A stretch of 41,841 nucleotides of DNA from Hoylesella enoeca JCM 12259 (GCF_000613405.1 NZ_BAIX01000018.1:1-41841); one strand, 5' to 3'; shown: positions 27,182-36,286, numbered from the stretch's first letter. Notes: generated from the letters alone by a model not told the origin. A program made the numbers and translations.

Positions 27182-28468
27182 ATGAAGAAGAATGCAGATA
27201 AAGGCAAATCTGAGGGCGGAAACAGCGAACTTCATACAAGAAGGAAGTTTTCCAAGAACTCGGAGATAGAAGCCTATCTCTCCACTCACTACGAGTTCAG
27301 ATACAATACGGTATTGGGAAGAACCGAATATCGTAGCAAGAATGATGCTCACTTCTCAAAGGTGGGTCGCTATGAAATCAATACGCTCCGCAGGGAGATA
27401 GACAATGACATCGGGATAATAACCTCATCGGATAACCTGTACTCCATCATCGAGAGCAGTTTCTCTCCACGCATCAATCCCATACAGGAGTATTTCAAGG
27501 CATTGCCATTGGTGGATATAGGCTGTGATGAAGGTAATAGTAATATCTCCTCTCTTTCACTGAAAGCCATTCCCGAACTGGCAAGTTGCGTTGTGGTGCG
27601 CAATCATGAAAAATGGCTGCCATATCTCACCAAATGGCTCGTGGCAGTAGTTGCCAATGCTATGGACGACCGTGAGTGCCGTAACCACACCTGCCTCGTG
27701 CTGACAGGCGAGCAGGGAAAGTTCAAAACCATGTTTTTGGATTTGCTCTGTCCGCCGGCACTGCACGGTTACAGCTACACGGGAAAGATATATCCGCAGG
27801 AGAAGGATACGCTCATCTATATCGGGCAGAACCTCATCGTGAACACCGACGACCAGCTCAAGGCCCTCAACAAGAGGGACGAGAATGAACTGAAGAACCT
27901 CATTACCTGCCCAATGGTCAAATACCGCATACCCTACGACAAGTATGTGGAGGAACATCCCCACTTGGCAAGTTTCGTGGCATCGGTGAACGGCAACGAT
28001 TTCCTTACTGACCCGACAGGCAGCAGACGTTTCTTGCCCTTTGAAGTATTGTCTATTGACATCAACAGAGCAAAGGCAATCTCAATGGATAACGTCTATA
28101 CGGAAGCCAAAGCCCTGCTAAACGCAGGTTTCCACTATTGGTTTGACGATGATGAGATAGCAGAGCTTTACAAAGAGAGCGAGGTATTCCAAGTGCAGAC
28201 CGTAGAAACGGAACTTCTGTTGCGCTGCTTCGAGAAACCGACTGATGATAATCCCCGTTGCTCCTATATGACCACTACGGAAATCCTTACCTATCTGGAT
28301 ATCTATACACGGCAGCCCCTGACTTCCAAACGTATGGGAGAAGCCCTTAAAAAGGCAGACTTTGAGAAAGTGAGCAAGCGGCGTGAGGACGGCAGTCCGA
28401 TATATGTGTACAAGGTAAGGAAGATTCTGCCTTGTCCTTTGCCAAGTTATTGCAGTAGCCAAATGTAG
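27182..28468 (+). CDS. VapE-like helicase with DUF3874-type C-terminus
   Basis: A 428-residue protein from ATG 27182 (MKKNADKGKSEGG). A P-loop is at about 176-183 (LTGEQGKFKT), followed by LIVNTDDQLKALNKRDENELKNLI and a D-x-x-G-S-R-R-F box (DPTGSRRFLPFE), typical of virulence-associated E/superfamily 3-like ATPases. The C-terminus (SYMTTTEILTYLDIYTRQPLTSKRMGEALKKADFEKVSKR) is the winged-helix-like DUF3874 type. It probably acts with the primase in element replication. The frame is open upstream and an ATG at 27041 is a possible alternative start; I favour 27182 from my memory of family N-termini. Confidence 0.78.
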   Translation: MKKNADKGKSEGGNSELHTRRKFSKNSEIEAYLSTHYEFRYNTVLGRTEYRSKNDAHFSKVGRYEINTLRREIDNDIGIITSSDNLYSIIESSFSPRINPIQEYFKALPLVDIGCDEGNSNISSLSLKAIPELASCVVVRNHEKWLPYLTKWLVAVVANAMDDRECRNHTCLVLTGEQGKFKTMFLDLLCPPALHGYSYTGKIYPQEKDTLIYIGQNLIVNTDDQLKALNKRDENELKNLITCPMVKYRIPYDKYVEEHPHLASFVASVNGNDFLTDPTGSRRFLPFEVLSIDINRAKAISMDNVYTEAKALLNAGFHYWFDDDEIAELYKESEVFQVQTVETELLLRCFEKPTDDNPRCSYMTTTEILTYLDIYTRQPLTSKRMGEALKKADFEKVSKRREDGSPIYVYKVRKILPCPLPSYCSSQM

Positions 28469-28668
28469 TAGGCGCATGTAGTAGGTTGGTAGTATGATTT
28501 GGTACTACAAAACAATATTGGAAATCAACCACTTATGTCAGAATAGTATGTAGTAAGAAGAAAGATGAAAAAGTTTGGAGGGAAAAACTTGGGAAAAGAG
28601 AATTTCTTTCAATAATCATTCAAATATCATTCAAACACACCATTGTCATTCAAGCAAAAATTATTCAA
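28463..28668. repeat. two sets of short direct repeats, candidate replication origin
   Basis: ATGTAGTA occurs at 28463-28470, 28476-28483 and 28548-28555 (the first two 13 bp apart as ATGTAGTAGG), with inverted relatives GTAGTATG and GGTACTAC between. Then TCATTCAA occurs at 28616, 28627 and 28646 and TTATTCAA at 28661. The set lies between the helicase and primase genes, which is a natural place for iterons. Confidence 0.45.
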
Positions 28669-28692
28669 TCACTTCAATTAAAACATATCACA

Positions 28693-29679
28693 ATGAAAGA
28701 AGAAGATTTATTACTCATCAAGCGATACCCCATTGTGGAGTATCTTGAAAGGAAAGGCATCAAGCCTGTACGCAGGACACCTGCCTATGCCCTGTACCGA
28801 TCACCGCTGAGGGCGGAAACGCATCCGAGTTTCAAGGTGGACATACAGAAGAACCTTTGGATAGACTATACCGAAGGCAGGGGCGGAAGCATTATCGACC
28901 TCTGTATGCGTTTGGAGGGCTGCACGTTGCCGGAAGCCATCCGCCACTTAGGGCAGACCGCTTCCTTTGATATAGCGTACTGCCCTCATAATACAGACAA
29001 CTCTATGCCGGAAAGTCACAAACCTGTGGTTCCTGTAAATGAGGCAAGAAAACTTATAGGCATATCAGACACCCTGCCGCCACATTTGCAAAAATACCTC
29101 ACGAAAGAACGCTGCATTGATTTGGAAAAGGCTATGCCGTTTCTCAAATGTATCAGCTATGAGGTAAGAAGACAACGCTACCAAGCCATCGACTTTGCCA
29201 ATCCGTCAGGTGGGTATGAACTTCGGGACAATGGCACGTTCAAGGGAACAATAGCACCGAAGGACATTACTCCCGTATTCACGGATAAACAAACAGAACA
29301 CGCAATAGACAATACATTGCCCGTATGCGTGTTTGAGGGCTTTATGGATTTTTTTTCTTTCCTTTCAATGAAAGAAGAAATAACGAGTGTCTGTCTTGTG
29401 CTAAACTCGGTAAGCAATGTGGCAAGGGCTATTCGATATCTGAATGACCACAACCTAACGCATATCCGTACCTTCCTTGACAATGATGAAGCAGGACGGA
29501 GAGGTACCAATGATTTTATCAGAACAGGTATCAATGTGGAGGATATGTCCGTGTATTACAGAAACTTCAAGGACCTCAACGAGTATCATGTTTACAGAGT
29601 GCGTGAGAAGCAGATACGACAAGGACAGATACAAGATACATCTATAAAGGCAAAACAAGTCAAACATAAAATGAGATAA
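28693..29679 (+). CDS. DnaG-like primase with TOPRIM domain
   Basis: A 328-residue protein. Residues 1-90 correspond to the CHC2 zinc-finger region (YRSPLRAETHPSFKVDIQKNLW...GGSIIDLCMRLEG) but the four zinc ligands are not there (Y-R-S-P replaces C-P-F-H). A TOPRIM domain covers about 210-300 with Glu215 in EGFMD and DNDEAGR at 263-269. Family role: synthesises primers; in mobile elements it is used for plasmid-like replication or after transfer. It is followed 4 bp later by the DUF3408 gene. Confidence 0.82.
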   Translation: MKEEDLLLIKRYPIVEYLERKGIKPVRRTPAYALYRSPLRAETHPSFKVDIQKNLWIDYTEGRGGSIIDLCMRLEGCTLPEAIRHLGQTASFDIAYCPHNTDNSMPESHKPVVPVNEARKLIGISDTLPPHLQKYLTKERCIDLEKAMPFLKCISYEVRRQRYQAIDFANPSGGYELRDNGTFKGTIAPKDITPVFTDKQTEHAIDNTLPVCVFEGFMDFFSFLSMKEEITSVCLVLNSVSNVARAIRYLNDHNLTHIRTFLDNDEAGRRGTNDFIRTGINVEDMSVYYRNFKDLNEYHVYRVREKQIRQGQIQDTSIKAKQVKHKMR

Positions 29680-29683
29680 AAAC

Positions 29684-30142
29684 ATGGAAAAGAAAACTGT
29701 CAGTAACGAGGGAATGGAGAATACTATCCATTCCGCCAAACAATATTTAGGACTGAATCAAATTGAAAGTCCGTCTGAACATATCATTGCTGAGCTTCGG
29801 GCAAGGAGAGCTAAACTCGTTCATTCCTCGGATGAACAGAACTCAGAGAATACCATGCACTCAGACCCTGCACGGAACACAGAGAATATGCCCGTTCAAA
29901 GGCGTATCAGTACCAAGATGAGAAGGGAAACGCTCGAAGCCTACAAGCAAGCCTACCTTGTTCCAACAAAACTGAGCAACCGAAAGGCGGTCTATCTGAG
30001 CAGGGAGACACAGGAGCGTGCCGACTTCATCGTACGCAGGTTGGGCGATAGGGACAGCAACCTTTCAAGTTTCGTGGAGAACATCGTGCGCCTCCATCTG
30101 GAAGAATACGGTGAGGATATAGAGAAATGGAGGAAGCTATGA
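29684..30142 (+). CDS. DUF3408-type protein of Bacteroides mobile elements
   Basis: A 152-residue protein with a disordered, Glu/Asn-rich N-terminal half and a conserved C-terminal half (RRETLEAYKQAYLVP...KAVYLSRETQERADFIVRRLGDRDSNLSSFVENIVRLHLEEYGEDIEKWRKL, about 85-152) that resembles a ribbon-helix-helix fold. The family is usually found beside mobilisation genes; a role in the relaxosome or in regulation is assumed. It lies 4 bp after the primase gene and ends before a strong hairpin. Confidence 0.75.
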   Translation: MEKKTVSNEGMENTIHSAKQYLGLNQIESPSEHIIAELRARRAKLVHSSDEQNSENTMHSDPARNTENMPVQRRISTKMRRETLEAYKQAYLVPTKLSNRKAVYLSRETQERADFIVRRLGDRDSNLSSFVENIVRLHLEEYGEDIEKWRKL

Positions 30143-30155
30143 TTTACAGGAAAAA

Positions 30156-30209
30156 GGTCGAGGGCTTTCAGGAAAGGGACAACTTTCCACTCACCCCCCT
30201 CGACCCTTT
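30156..30209 (+). terminator. hairpin after the DUF3408 gene
   Basis: GGTCGAGGG (30156-30164) pairs perfectly with CCCTCGACC (30197-30205); inside, GGAAAG and CTTTCC can form a second stem. TTTT follows at 30207-30210. It probably ends the primase-DUF3408 transcript. Confidence 0.65.
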
Positions 30210-30299
30210 TCAGAGAACAGAGCAACGGACATTTGCTGAATAAAGAGAACGATGAGAGTTTCACAAACGCAGGCAGGTATTGAATGCACGGCATTCACT

Positions 30300-30480
30300 T
30301 TTCGACTGCAAAACGCCTCGTGCGTAAATGGCCTTATTACTGACATTGCAAGACGTCAGTTTGTACCCACAAACTGCTCTTGCTCCCCTCGTCCATCTGT
30401 CGGGGAGGTTAGACCGTAATCACTCCGTTCTCATCGGTCAGTATTCAGGAATTAAGAAGCAACGAATCATCTACAATGAT
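30300..30480. other. candidate origin of transfer (oriT)
   Basis: Two inverted repeats lie just upstream of the mobilisation genes: CAGTTTGT/ACAAACTG around ACCC (30357-30376) and CTCCCC/GGGGAG around 13 bases (30383-30407). Position next to MobC and the relaxase is typical of oriT. The 358-bp gap 30143-30500 holds these and the hairpin after the DUF3408 gene but no gene. Confidence 0.45.
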
Positions 30481-30500
30481 TAACTTTCAAAAAAACTTAT

Positions 30501-30932
30501 ATGAGCAGATATAATAGAAAGACTACCAAGTGGCAGCAACGAGGTAAGGAAGAAGTGAGGATGAACAAGACGGAGTTCATCAAGATAAGATGTACAAGAG
30601 AGGAGAAGCAGCGTATTAGGTCAAAGGCGGAAAGCACGGGACGGAAGTTCTCGGAATACTGCCGTGAAATGATCCTTAATGGCGAAGTGGTAGCTGTTCC
30701 TAAGATGACAGACTATGAGAGGGAAGCCATTGCCATACTCCAGCATACGGGAAAGTTCTATGGGCAGATTTCCAACCTCATCAAAGTGAAAGATGAGAGA
30801 TGGGTACATATCACACATAACCTTTCCTTATGTGCCAAAGAGGCATTTAAGCGATTTTACGACCCTCATTTTCGTATGGACGATGAGATATATAAGGTCT
30901 TAAATATGACAAGAGATGATAGGAAAGTGTAA
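30501..30932 (+). CDS. MobC-like mobilisation accessory protein
   Basis: A 143-residue basic protein with the pattern FIKIRCTREEKQRIRSKAESTGRKFSEYCREMILNG (about 26-61), a ribbon-helix-helix-like DNA-binding segment typical of MobC/relaxosome proteins, followed by YEREAIAILQHTGKFYGQISNLIKV. Family role: binds oriT and helps the relaxase to nick. An internal ATG at 30561 (MNKTEFIKI) is a possible alternative start. It overlaps the relaxase gene by 17 bp, so the two are coupled. Confidence 0.8.
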   Translation: MSRYNRKTTKWQQRGKEEVRMNKTEFIKIRCTREEKQRIRSKAESTGRKFSEYCREMILNGEVVAVPKMTDYEREAIAILQHTGKFYGQISNLIKVKDERWVHITHNLSLCAKEAFKRFYDPHFRMDDEIYKVLNMTRDDRKV

Positions 30933-31995
30933 GGCGATAGCGCACGGCAGCACGGCTTTAGACTATATTTTCAGAGAGGGCAAGCTCGGTAGTCGGCTTG
31001 CCTTCCATAATCTTTGCAGCAGAGAGTCGAAGGATATCTACGAAGAAATGAAGATGGTCAGCGATTACAGCACACGATGCAGGAATAGGTTCCTCCGCAT
31101 TGAAATCGGTATCGCACCACAAGACGAGAAGGAACTGCCCGTATCTGAACTTATGAGGATAGCCCATCTGTTTGCCAAACAAATGGGACTTGACAACCAC
31201 CAATGGGTAGCGGTAACGCACAAGGATACCGATAACAGACACATCCATATCATTGTCAACCGCATCAGCCTGTATGGAGACGTCTATGATACTACCTTTG
31301 TGAGCAACAGGGCAGCAAGAGTGGCGGAGGAAATAAGCCGCTCGAAAGGTTTGACCATTGCAAAGGAAGTAAAGGCTGAAAGGATGTATCAAAAAGCAAA
31401 ATCCAATCCGACGAGAGAGCAAACAAAGAAAGAATTACAGCAAATCTGTTATGCCTTGTTGGACAAAAATAAAGGCGGTGGCATATCAGGGCACTCCATG
31501 TTTCTCTACGAATTGAATAAGAACAACATTACCATAGAGCGCATGAAGAATAAGCAGGGCAAAGTATATGGTTTGAAGTTCTCCTACTGTGGCCAGACTT
31601 TCAAGGCTTCCGAAATCGGCAGAGAGTTCGGATACCACTCTTTGCAAAAGAACTTTGAAGTAGCCAATAAAGCCGAGACAAAGGAGACGATAACAAAAGC
31701 TCACACAATAGCAGACAAGACTACAAAGAATAAAGTTCAATCAGACACAGGCTATCAACTTGTTCCTCCCAGTCGTTCATACATACCGCCTACAAAAACA
31801 AACGAAAGTTCAGCCATTGCACAAGCCGTAGGAAATGTAGCAAGCACTGCCTTGAATGCAGCCGAAGAAATGATTTCGGGGGCAGGTGGACTTATTAATC
31901 CACAGACACACGGTGATGATTATGCAGAGATGGCTTGGCAACGAAAACTCAGAAGCCAAGCCAAGAAAAAGAAGAAAAGAGGAAGAGGTATATAA
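30916..31995 (+). CDS. MobA/MobB-type relaxase
   Basis: A 359-residue protein. The N-terminal relaxase domain has the metal-binding histidine triad, His102, His109 and His111 (VTHKDTDNRHIHIIVNR), preceded by LDYIFREGKLGSRL. The nucleophile is probably Tyr17 in LDYIF. The C-terminal part (about 170-359) is helical and ends in a lysine/arginine-rich tail (RSQAKKKKKRGRG). It would nick oriT and be carried by a helper transfer system. It is the last gene of the element. Confidence 0.85.
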   Translation: MIGKCKAIAHGSTALDYIFREGKLGSRLAFHNLCSRESKDIYEEMKMVSDYSTRCRNRFLRIEIGIAPQDEKELPVSELMRIAHLFAKQMGLDNHQWVAVTHKDTDNRHIHIIVNRISLYGDVYDTTFVSNRAARVAEEISRSKGLTIAKEVKAERMYQKAKSNPTREQTKKELQQICYALLDKNKGGGISGHSMFLYELNKNNITIERMKNKQGKVYGLKFSYCGQTFKASEIGREFGYHSLQKNFEVANKAETKETITKAHTIADKTTKNKVQSDTGYQLVPPSRSYIPPTKTNESSAIAQAVGNVASTALNAAEEMISGAGGLINPQTHGDDYAEMAWQRKLRSQAKKKKKRGRGI

Positions 31996-32430
31996 AAGCT
32001 AGCTCTTCTCTATTTTAATCACCAAAAAGCTCAATAATGACGCGAATGAACGAAATTCTTATCAAAAACGCTTGTTATTCAAAGCAAATGATTACCTTTG
32101 CAAATAGAATAACAAGCGTTCTTTGTTGATGCAGAAACATGCGACAGAAAGCACTTCGCTCGTTTCCAAATCGTTACCTGTTTAGTTTGTGTCAAAAGGT
32201 AACTTCTTCTTTCTCAATTAGATACGTTTTAGAAATCATCTTGCAGTGTGACCGAGTGTCAATCGTGCGTGCTGAATCAACAAATGATCACTGAAAGGTG
32301 TGCATGGTTGAAAGGCAACCAACCACACTCGTTTGCTCATCAATGCACAACGCATGATGAAACGATGCCTGCCGTTAGGACAAACGGCGCATTGCTGCGC
32401 CCCACCTTATAATATATTGACTGTTAAAAG
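31996..32430. other. right end of the element: palindromes and GTTACC sites
   Basis: AACGCTTGTTATTC (32067-32080) is a perfect 14-bp inverted repeat of 32107-32120, with GCAAA/TTTGC nested inside and TACCTTTG (a -7-like word) in the loop. GTTACC (32173-32178) and GGTAAC (32198-32203) match the left-end sites. Further hairpins are GTGTG/GGTTG with CAACC/CACAC (32298-32328), GCCGTT/AACGGC (32371-32388) and GGCGCA/TGCGCC (32386-32401). No gene is supported in 31996-32537. Confidence 0.6.
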
Positions 32431-32462
32431 AATAAAATCTACGGATGATTTTCAGATTAAAG

Positions 32463-32494
32463 ATTGTTGAATCAGATAAACCTTACTAATTTTG
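32463..32494 (+). promoter_or_regulatory. promoter of the hut operon
   Basis: ATTG (32463-32466), 20 bases, then TAATTTTG (32487-32494), a perfect TAnnTTTG. Initiation near 32500 would leave a leader of about 38 bases before ftcD. It lies outside the inverted repeats of the element's right end. Confidence 0.6.
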
Positions 32495-32537
32495 CGACTG
32501 TATATCAAACGTTAACTACAAACTAAACAATCATAAT

Positions 32538-34241
32538 ATGAAAAAAGAAAAACAAATCGTCGAGTGCGTTCCGAATTTCAGCGAAGGTCGAAATCCGGAA
32601 GTAATCAAGCAGATTACCGACATCATCGAGCGTTCAAAAGGCATCAAGCTGTTAGATGTCGACCCGGGCGAGGCCACCAACCGTACCGTGGTAACCTTTG
32701 TCGGGAGTCCCGAAGACGTAATAGAGGCGGCTTATCTGGCCGTAGAGAAAGCCTCGCAGATCATCGATATGCGCCTGCATCACGGTGCTCATCCGCGTAT
32801 GGGAGCCACAGACGTGCTGCCGCTGATACCCGTTTCAAATATCACTCTGGACGAATGCGCCGACTTGGCACGCCGTTTGGCACAGCGCATTGCCGACAAT
32901 CTCGGTATACCCACCTACTGTTACGAAGCCGCTGCACGCACACCCGAACGCCGGAATTTGGCCGTTTGCCGAAAAGGCGAATACGAAGCACTGCCCGAAA
33001 AGGTCAATACGCCGGGTAAAGAACCCGACTTCGGGGCGCGCCCTTATGATGAGAAGCTGGCCCGAACGGGCTGTACGGCCGTCGGAGCACGCAACTTTCT
33101 CATCGCCACCAACTTCAATCTCAATTCCACTTCCACGCGTCGCGCCAACGCCATAGCCTTCGACGTACGCGAAAAAGGCCGTCCTTTACGCGAGGGAGAC
33201 GCATTGACGGGCAAGATAAAAACCGACGAACAGGGACAGCCCGTAATGCAACCGGGCACACTCAAAGGCACGAAGGCTATCGGTTGGTATATCGATGAAT
33301 ATAAGATTGCACAGGTTTCGATGAATATCACCGATATAAACGCCACACCGTTGCACGTGGCATTCGACGAGGTTTGCCGTTGTGCGCAAAACCGAGGCGT
33401 GCGAATCACGGGCACCGAAATCGTGGGGCTCATCCCGAAGCGCACACTGATCGAGGCCGGCAAGTATTTTCTTGAAAAACAACAATGCTCTATCGGCATC
33501 CCCGAAACAGATATCATTGACATCGCTATACGCTCGATGGGCCTGTCGGATCTTAAACCTTTCAACCCAAGAGAGAAGGTAATAGAGTTCCTTTTGGAGG
33601 ATATCGACAAGCAATCGCGCCTGATCGACCTCACCGTAAAACACTTTGCCGAGGAGACTTCACGTGAATCGCCGGCTCCGGGAGGTGGAACCATCGCCGC
33701 ATATATGGGCGCTTTGGCTGCCGCTTTGGGTACGATGGTGGCCAATCTGTCGTCTCACAAACGCGGATGGGATGCGCAATGGGAGAAATTCAGCCGTTGG
33801 GCAGACCGCGGCCAGGAACAAATCGCAGAGCTATTAGAACTTGTCGACGAAGATACCGAGGCTTTCAACCGCATTATGTCGGCGTTCGCCCTACCCAAAC
33901 AAACGGCCGAAGATAAGGCGGCTCGCAGCAAAGCTATTCAGGAAGCCACGCTTTACGCCACACAAGTACCACTGCATACAATGCAGGCTGCTTATTGCAC
34001 ATTCGACATCTGTCGTGCAATGGCCGAGGAAGGAAACCCCAACAGCGTGTCGGATGTCGGTGTCGGCGCTCTTGCCGCACGTGCTGCCGTACTCGGGGCG
34101 GGCCTTAATGTCAAGATCAACGCAGGCGGATTGAAAGACCGCGAGACGGCAGACAGACTCATAGCAGAGGCTAACCAACTGATTGCTAAAGCCAACGAGG
34201 CAGAGAAAGAGATTATGAATATCGTGGAAAGCAAACTATAA
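32538..34241 (+). CDS. ftcD: fused glutamate formimidoyltransferase / formimidoyl-THF cyclodeaminase
   Basis: A 567-residue bifunctional enzyme. Residues 1-180 are the formiminotransferase N-domain (IVECVPNFSEGRNPEVI...DVDPGEATNRTVVTFVG...HHGAHPRMGATDVLP), about 181-325 its C-domain (CTAVGARNFLIATNFNLNST), and about 350-567 the cyclodeaminase (SPAPGGGTIAAYMGALAAALGTMVANLS). It moves the formimino group from formiminoglutamate to tetrahydrofolate and releases ammonia. Many bacteria encode the two activities separately, so the fusion, as in animals, is notable. First gene of the hut operon, 16 bp before hutU. Confidence 0.93.
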   Translation: MKKEKQIVECVPNFSEGRNPEVIKQITDIIERSKGIKLLDVDPGEATNRTVVTFVGSPEDVIEAAYLAVEKASQIIDMRLHHGAHPRMGATDVLPLIPVSNITLDECADLARRLAQRIADNLGIPTYCYEAAARTPERRNLAVCRKGEYEALPEKVNTPGKEPDFGARPYDEKLARTGCTAVGARNFLIATNFNLNSTSTRRANAIAFDVREKGRPLREGDALTGKIKTDEQGQPVMQPGTLKGTKAIGWYIDEYKIAQVSMNITDINATPLHVAFDEVCRCAQNRGVRITGTEIVGLIPKRTLIEAGKYFLEKQQCSIGIPETDIIDIAIRSMGLSDLKPFNPREKVIEFLLEDIDKQSRLIDLTVKHFAEETSRESPAPGGGTIAAYMGALAAALGTMVANLSSHKRGWDAQWEKFSRWADRGQEQIAELLELVDEDTEAFNRIMSAFALPKQTAEDKAARSKAIQEATLYATQVPLHTMQAAYCTFDICRAMAEEGNPNSVSDVGVGALAARAAVLGAGLNVKINAGGLKDRETADRLIAEANQLIAKANEAEKEIMNIVESKL

Positions 34242-34257
34242 TACATCACGAACCACT

Positions 34258-36267
34258 ATGACACAACAAGAATTTATCAACGATATCACGGGTGGAATAC
34301 CCGTAGAACTACCTCCATTGCAACCGTATGACACCTCGGTCAGTCACGCACCGAAACGCAAAGACATATTAAATGAGGAGGAAAAACGGCTCGCCCTACG
34401 CAATGCTTTGCGGTATTTCCCCAAGCAACTGCACGCCGAACTGGCGCCCGAATTTGCCGAAGAGCTTCGTCGTTACGGCCGAATCTATATGTATCGGTAT
34501 CGTCCGACTTATGCGATGTATGCCCGTCCGGTGAACGAATATCCTCATCATTCTGCGCAGGCTGCGGCCATTATGATGATGATTCAGAACAATTTGGATC
34601 CCCGGGTGGCCCAACACCCGCACGAACTTATCACTTACGGTGGCAACGGAGCTGTGTTTCAGAACTGGGCACAGTATCGACTTACGATGCAATACCTTAG
34701 TAAAATGACCGACGAACAGACCCTGGTAATGTACTCCGGACATCCTTTGGGACTCTTTCCATCACATAAAGACGCGCCGAGAGTTGTCGTAACAAACGGT
34801 ATGGTGATACCAAACTACTCACGACCAGATGATTGGGAGCGTGACAATGCACTCGGAGTGAGCCAGTACGGACAAATGACAGCGGGCTCTTATATGTATA
34901 TCGGTCCGCAGGGAATCGTTCACGGCACAACAATTACAGTGCTCAATGCAGCCCGCAAACAGTTAAAACCGGGTCAAAAGGATATTCACGGGATGCTGTT
35001 TGTATCTTCGGGACTCGGCGGAATGTCAGGAGCACAACCCAAAGCAGGTAACATTGCCGGCGTGGTTAGTGTCACGGCAGAGATCAATCCGATGGCTGCG
35101 CGCAAGCGCTTCGACCAAGGTTGGGTAGACGAACTGCACGAAAACCTCGACGAACTGATACCGGCCATCCGCCGATATGTAGCCGAACGCAAAGCTGTGT
35201 CTATGGCTTACGTTGGCAATGTAGTCGATCTTTGGGAGCGTTTGGCAGCAGAAGGCATCCACGTCGACCTCGGAAGTGATCAGACTTCACTACATAACCC
35301 ATGGGCGGGAGGATATTATCCCGTCGGGATGACATTCGAATCGGCCAACAAAATGATGGCCGACGACCCCGAAGAGTTTAAAAATCGAGTACAAGAATCG
35401 CTTCGTCGGCAGGTGAAAGCAATCAACCGACTTGCAGCCGACGGTATGTATTTCTTCGATTACGGCAATGCATTCCTGCTTCAAGCCAGCAGAGCGGGTG
35501 CGGATATTATGCTTTCGGACGGCAAATTCCGCTATCCCTCTTACGTGCAAGACATTATGGGACCGCTGTTTTTTGATTATGGGTTCGGTCCTTTCAGATG
35601 GGTCTGCGCCTCGGAAGACCCTCACGATTTGGAAATTACCGACCGTTTGGCCACCGAAGTGCTCGAAGACGAACTGCGCAATGCCACACCCGACATCGCC
35701 GGTCAGCTCGAAGACAATATCCATTGGATTAAAGAAGCCGGACGAAATCATCTCGTCGTGGGTTCGCAGGCACGCATTTTGTATGCCGATTCAGTAGGAC
35801 GCACCCGGATAGCATTGGCTTTCAACGACGCCGTTAAGCGTGGAGAGCTTCGCGGTCCGGTAGTTCTCGGTCGCGATCATCACGATGTTTCGGGTACGGA
35901 TTCACCTTTCCGGGAGACCTCCAACATCTATGACGGCTCGCAATTCTGCGCAGATATGGCCATCCAAAACGTCATCGGAGATGCTTTCCGAGGTGCAACG
36001 TGGGTGTCAATACATAATGGCGGCGGCGTAGGTTGGGGCGAAGTGATCAACGGCGGATTCGGAATGGTGGTCGACGGAAGCCCCGATGCAGCCCGACACA
36101 TCAAGAGTATGCTCTTCTGGGACGTCAACAACGGCATCAGCCGACGGTCATGGGCACGCAATTCGGGGTCGATCGACGCCATCAAACGCGAAATGGCACG
36201 CACGCCCGAGCTGCAAGTTACCCTGCCGAACTTGGTAGACGATAATCTCATTAACAATTTATTTTAA
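34258..36267 (+). CDS. hutU: urocanate hydratase, long form
   Basis: A 669-residue NAD-dependent enzyme that converts urocanate to imidazolonepropionate. Recognisable motifs are LVMYSGHPLGLFPSHKDAPR, MLFVSSGLGGMSGAQPKAG, the conserved VDLGSDQTSLHNPWAGGYYP, YGFGPFRWVCASEDPHDLEITD with the conserved Cys region, and VSIHNGGGVGWGEVINGGFG near the C-terminus. At 669 residues it belongs to the longer type (animal and Bacteroidota), not the 550-560-residue proteobacterial type. It lies between ftcD (16 bp) and hutH (152 bp). Confidence 0.95.
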   Translation: MTQQEFINDITGGIPVELPPLQPYDTSVSHAPKRKDILNEEEKRLALRNALRYFPKQLHAELAPEFAEELRRYGRIYMYRYRPTYAMYARPVNEYPHHSAQAAAIMMMIQNNLDPRVAQHPHELITYGGNGAVFQNWAQYRLTMQYLSKMTDEQTLVMYSGHPLGLFPSHKDAPRVVVTNGMVIPNYSRPDDWERDNALGVSQYGQMTAGSYMYIGPQGIVHGTTITVLNAARKQLKPGQKDIHGMLFVSSGLGGMSGAQPKAGNIAGVVSVTAEINPMAARKRFDQGWVDELHENLDELIPAIRRYVAERKAVSMAYVGNVVDLWERLAAEGIHVDLGSDQTSLHNPWAGGYYPVGMTFESANKMMADDPEEFKNRVQESLRRQVKAINRLAADGMYFFDYGNAFLLQASRAGADIMLSDGKFRYPSYVQDIMGPLFFDYGFGPFRWVCASEDPHDLEITDRLATEVLEDELRNATPDIAGQLEDNIHWIKEAGRNHLVVGSQARILYADSVGRTRIALAFNDAVKRGELRGPVVLGRDHHDVSGTDSPFRETSNIYDGSQFCADMAIQNVIGDAFRGATWVSIHNGGGVGWGEVINGGFGMVVDGSPDAARHIKSMLFWDVNNGISRRSWARNSGSIDAIKREMARTPELQVTLPNLVDDNLINNLF

Positions 36268-36286
36268 CCCATTTTTTAAGAGTTGA

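Larger units (their letters stand above)
17398..32203. mobile_element. mobilisable integrative element (minimum extent)
   Basis: The region holds two tyrosine integrases, two helix-turn-helix genes, a VapE-like helicase, a primase, a DUF3408 gene, MobC and a relaxase, plus a five-gene cargo. It is visibly richer in A+T than the flanking rpoC and hut regions. GGTAAC/GTTACC words cluster only at the two ends (17398-17534 and 32173-32203), as expected of integrase arm-type sites. No type IV secretion genes are present, so it would be mobilised in trans. I could not find the att core repeat, so the true ends lie a little outside these coordinates. Confidence 0.8.

Noticed and set aside
17069..32537. 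Attachment-site direct repeat flanking the element
   Set aside because: I compared both flanks by eye and found only short or imperfect matches (for example GTACCTTTTTCT and GTAACTTCTTCT), not enough to call att sites.
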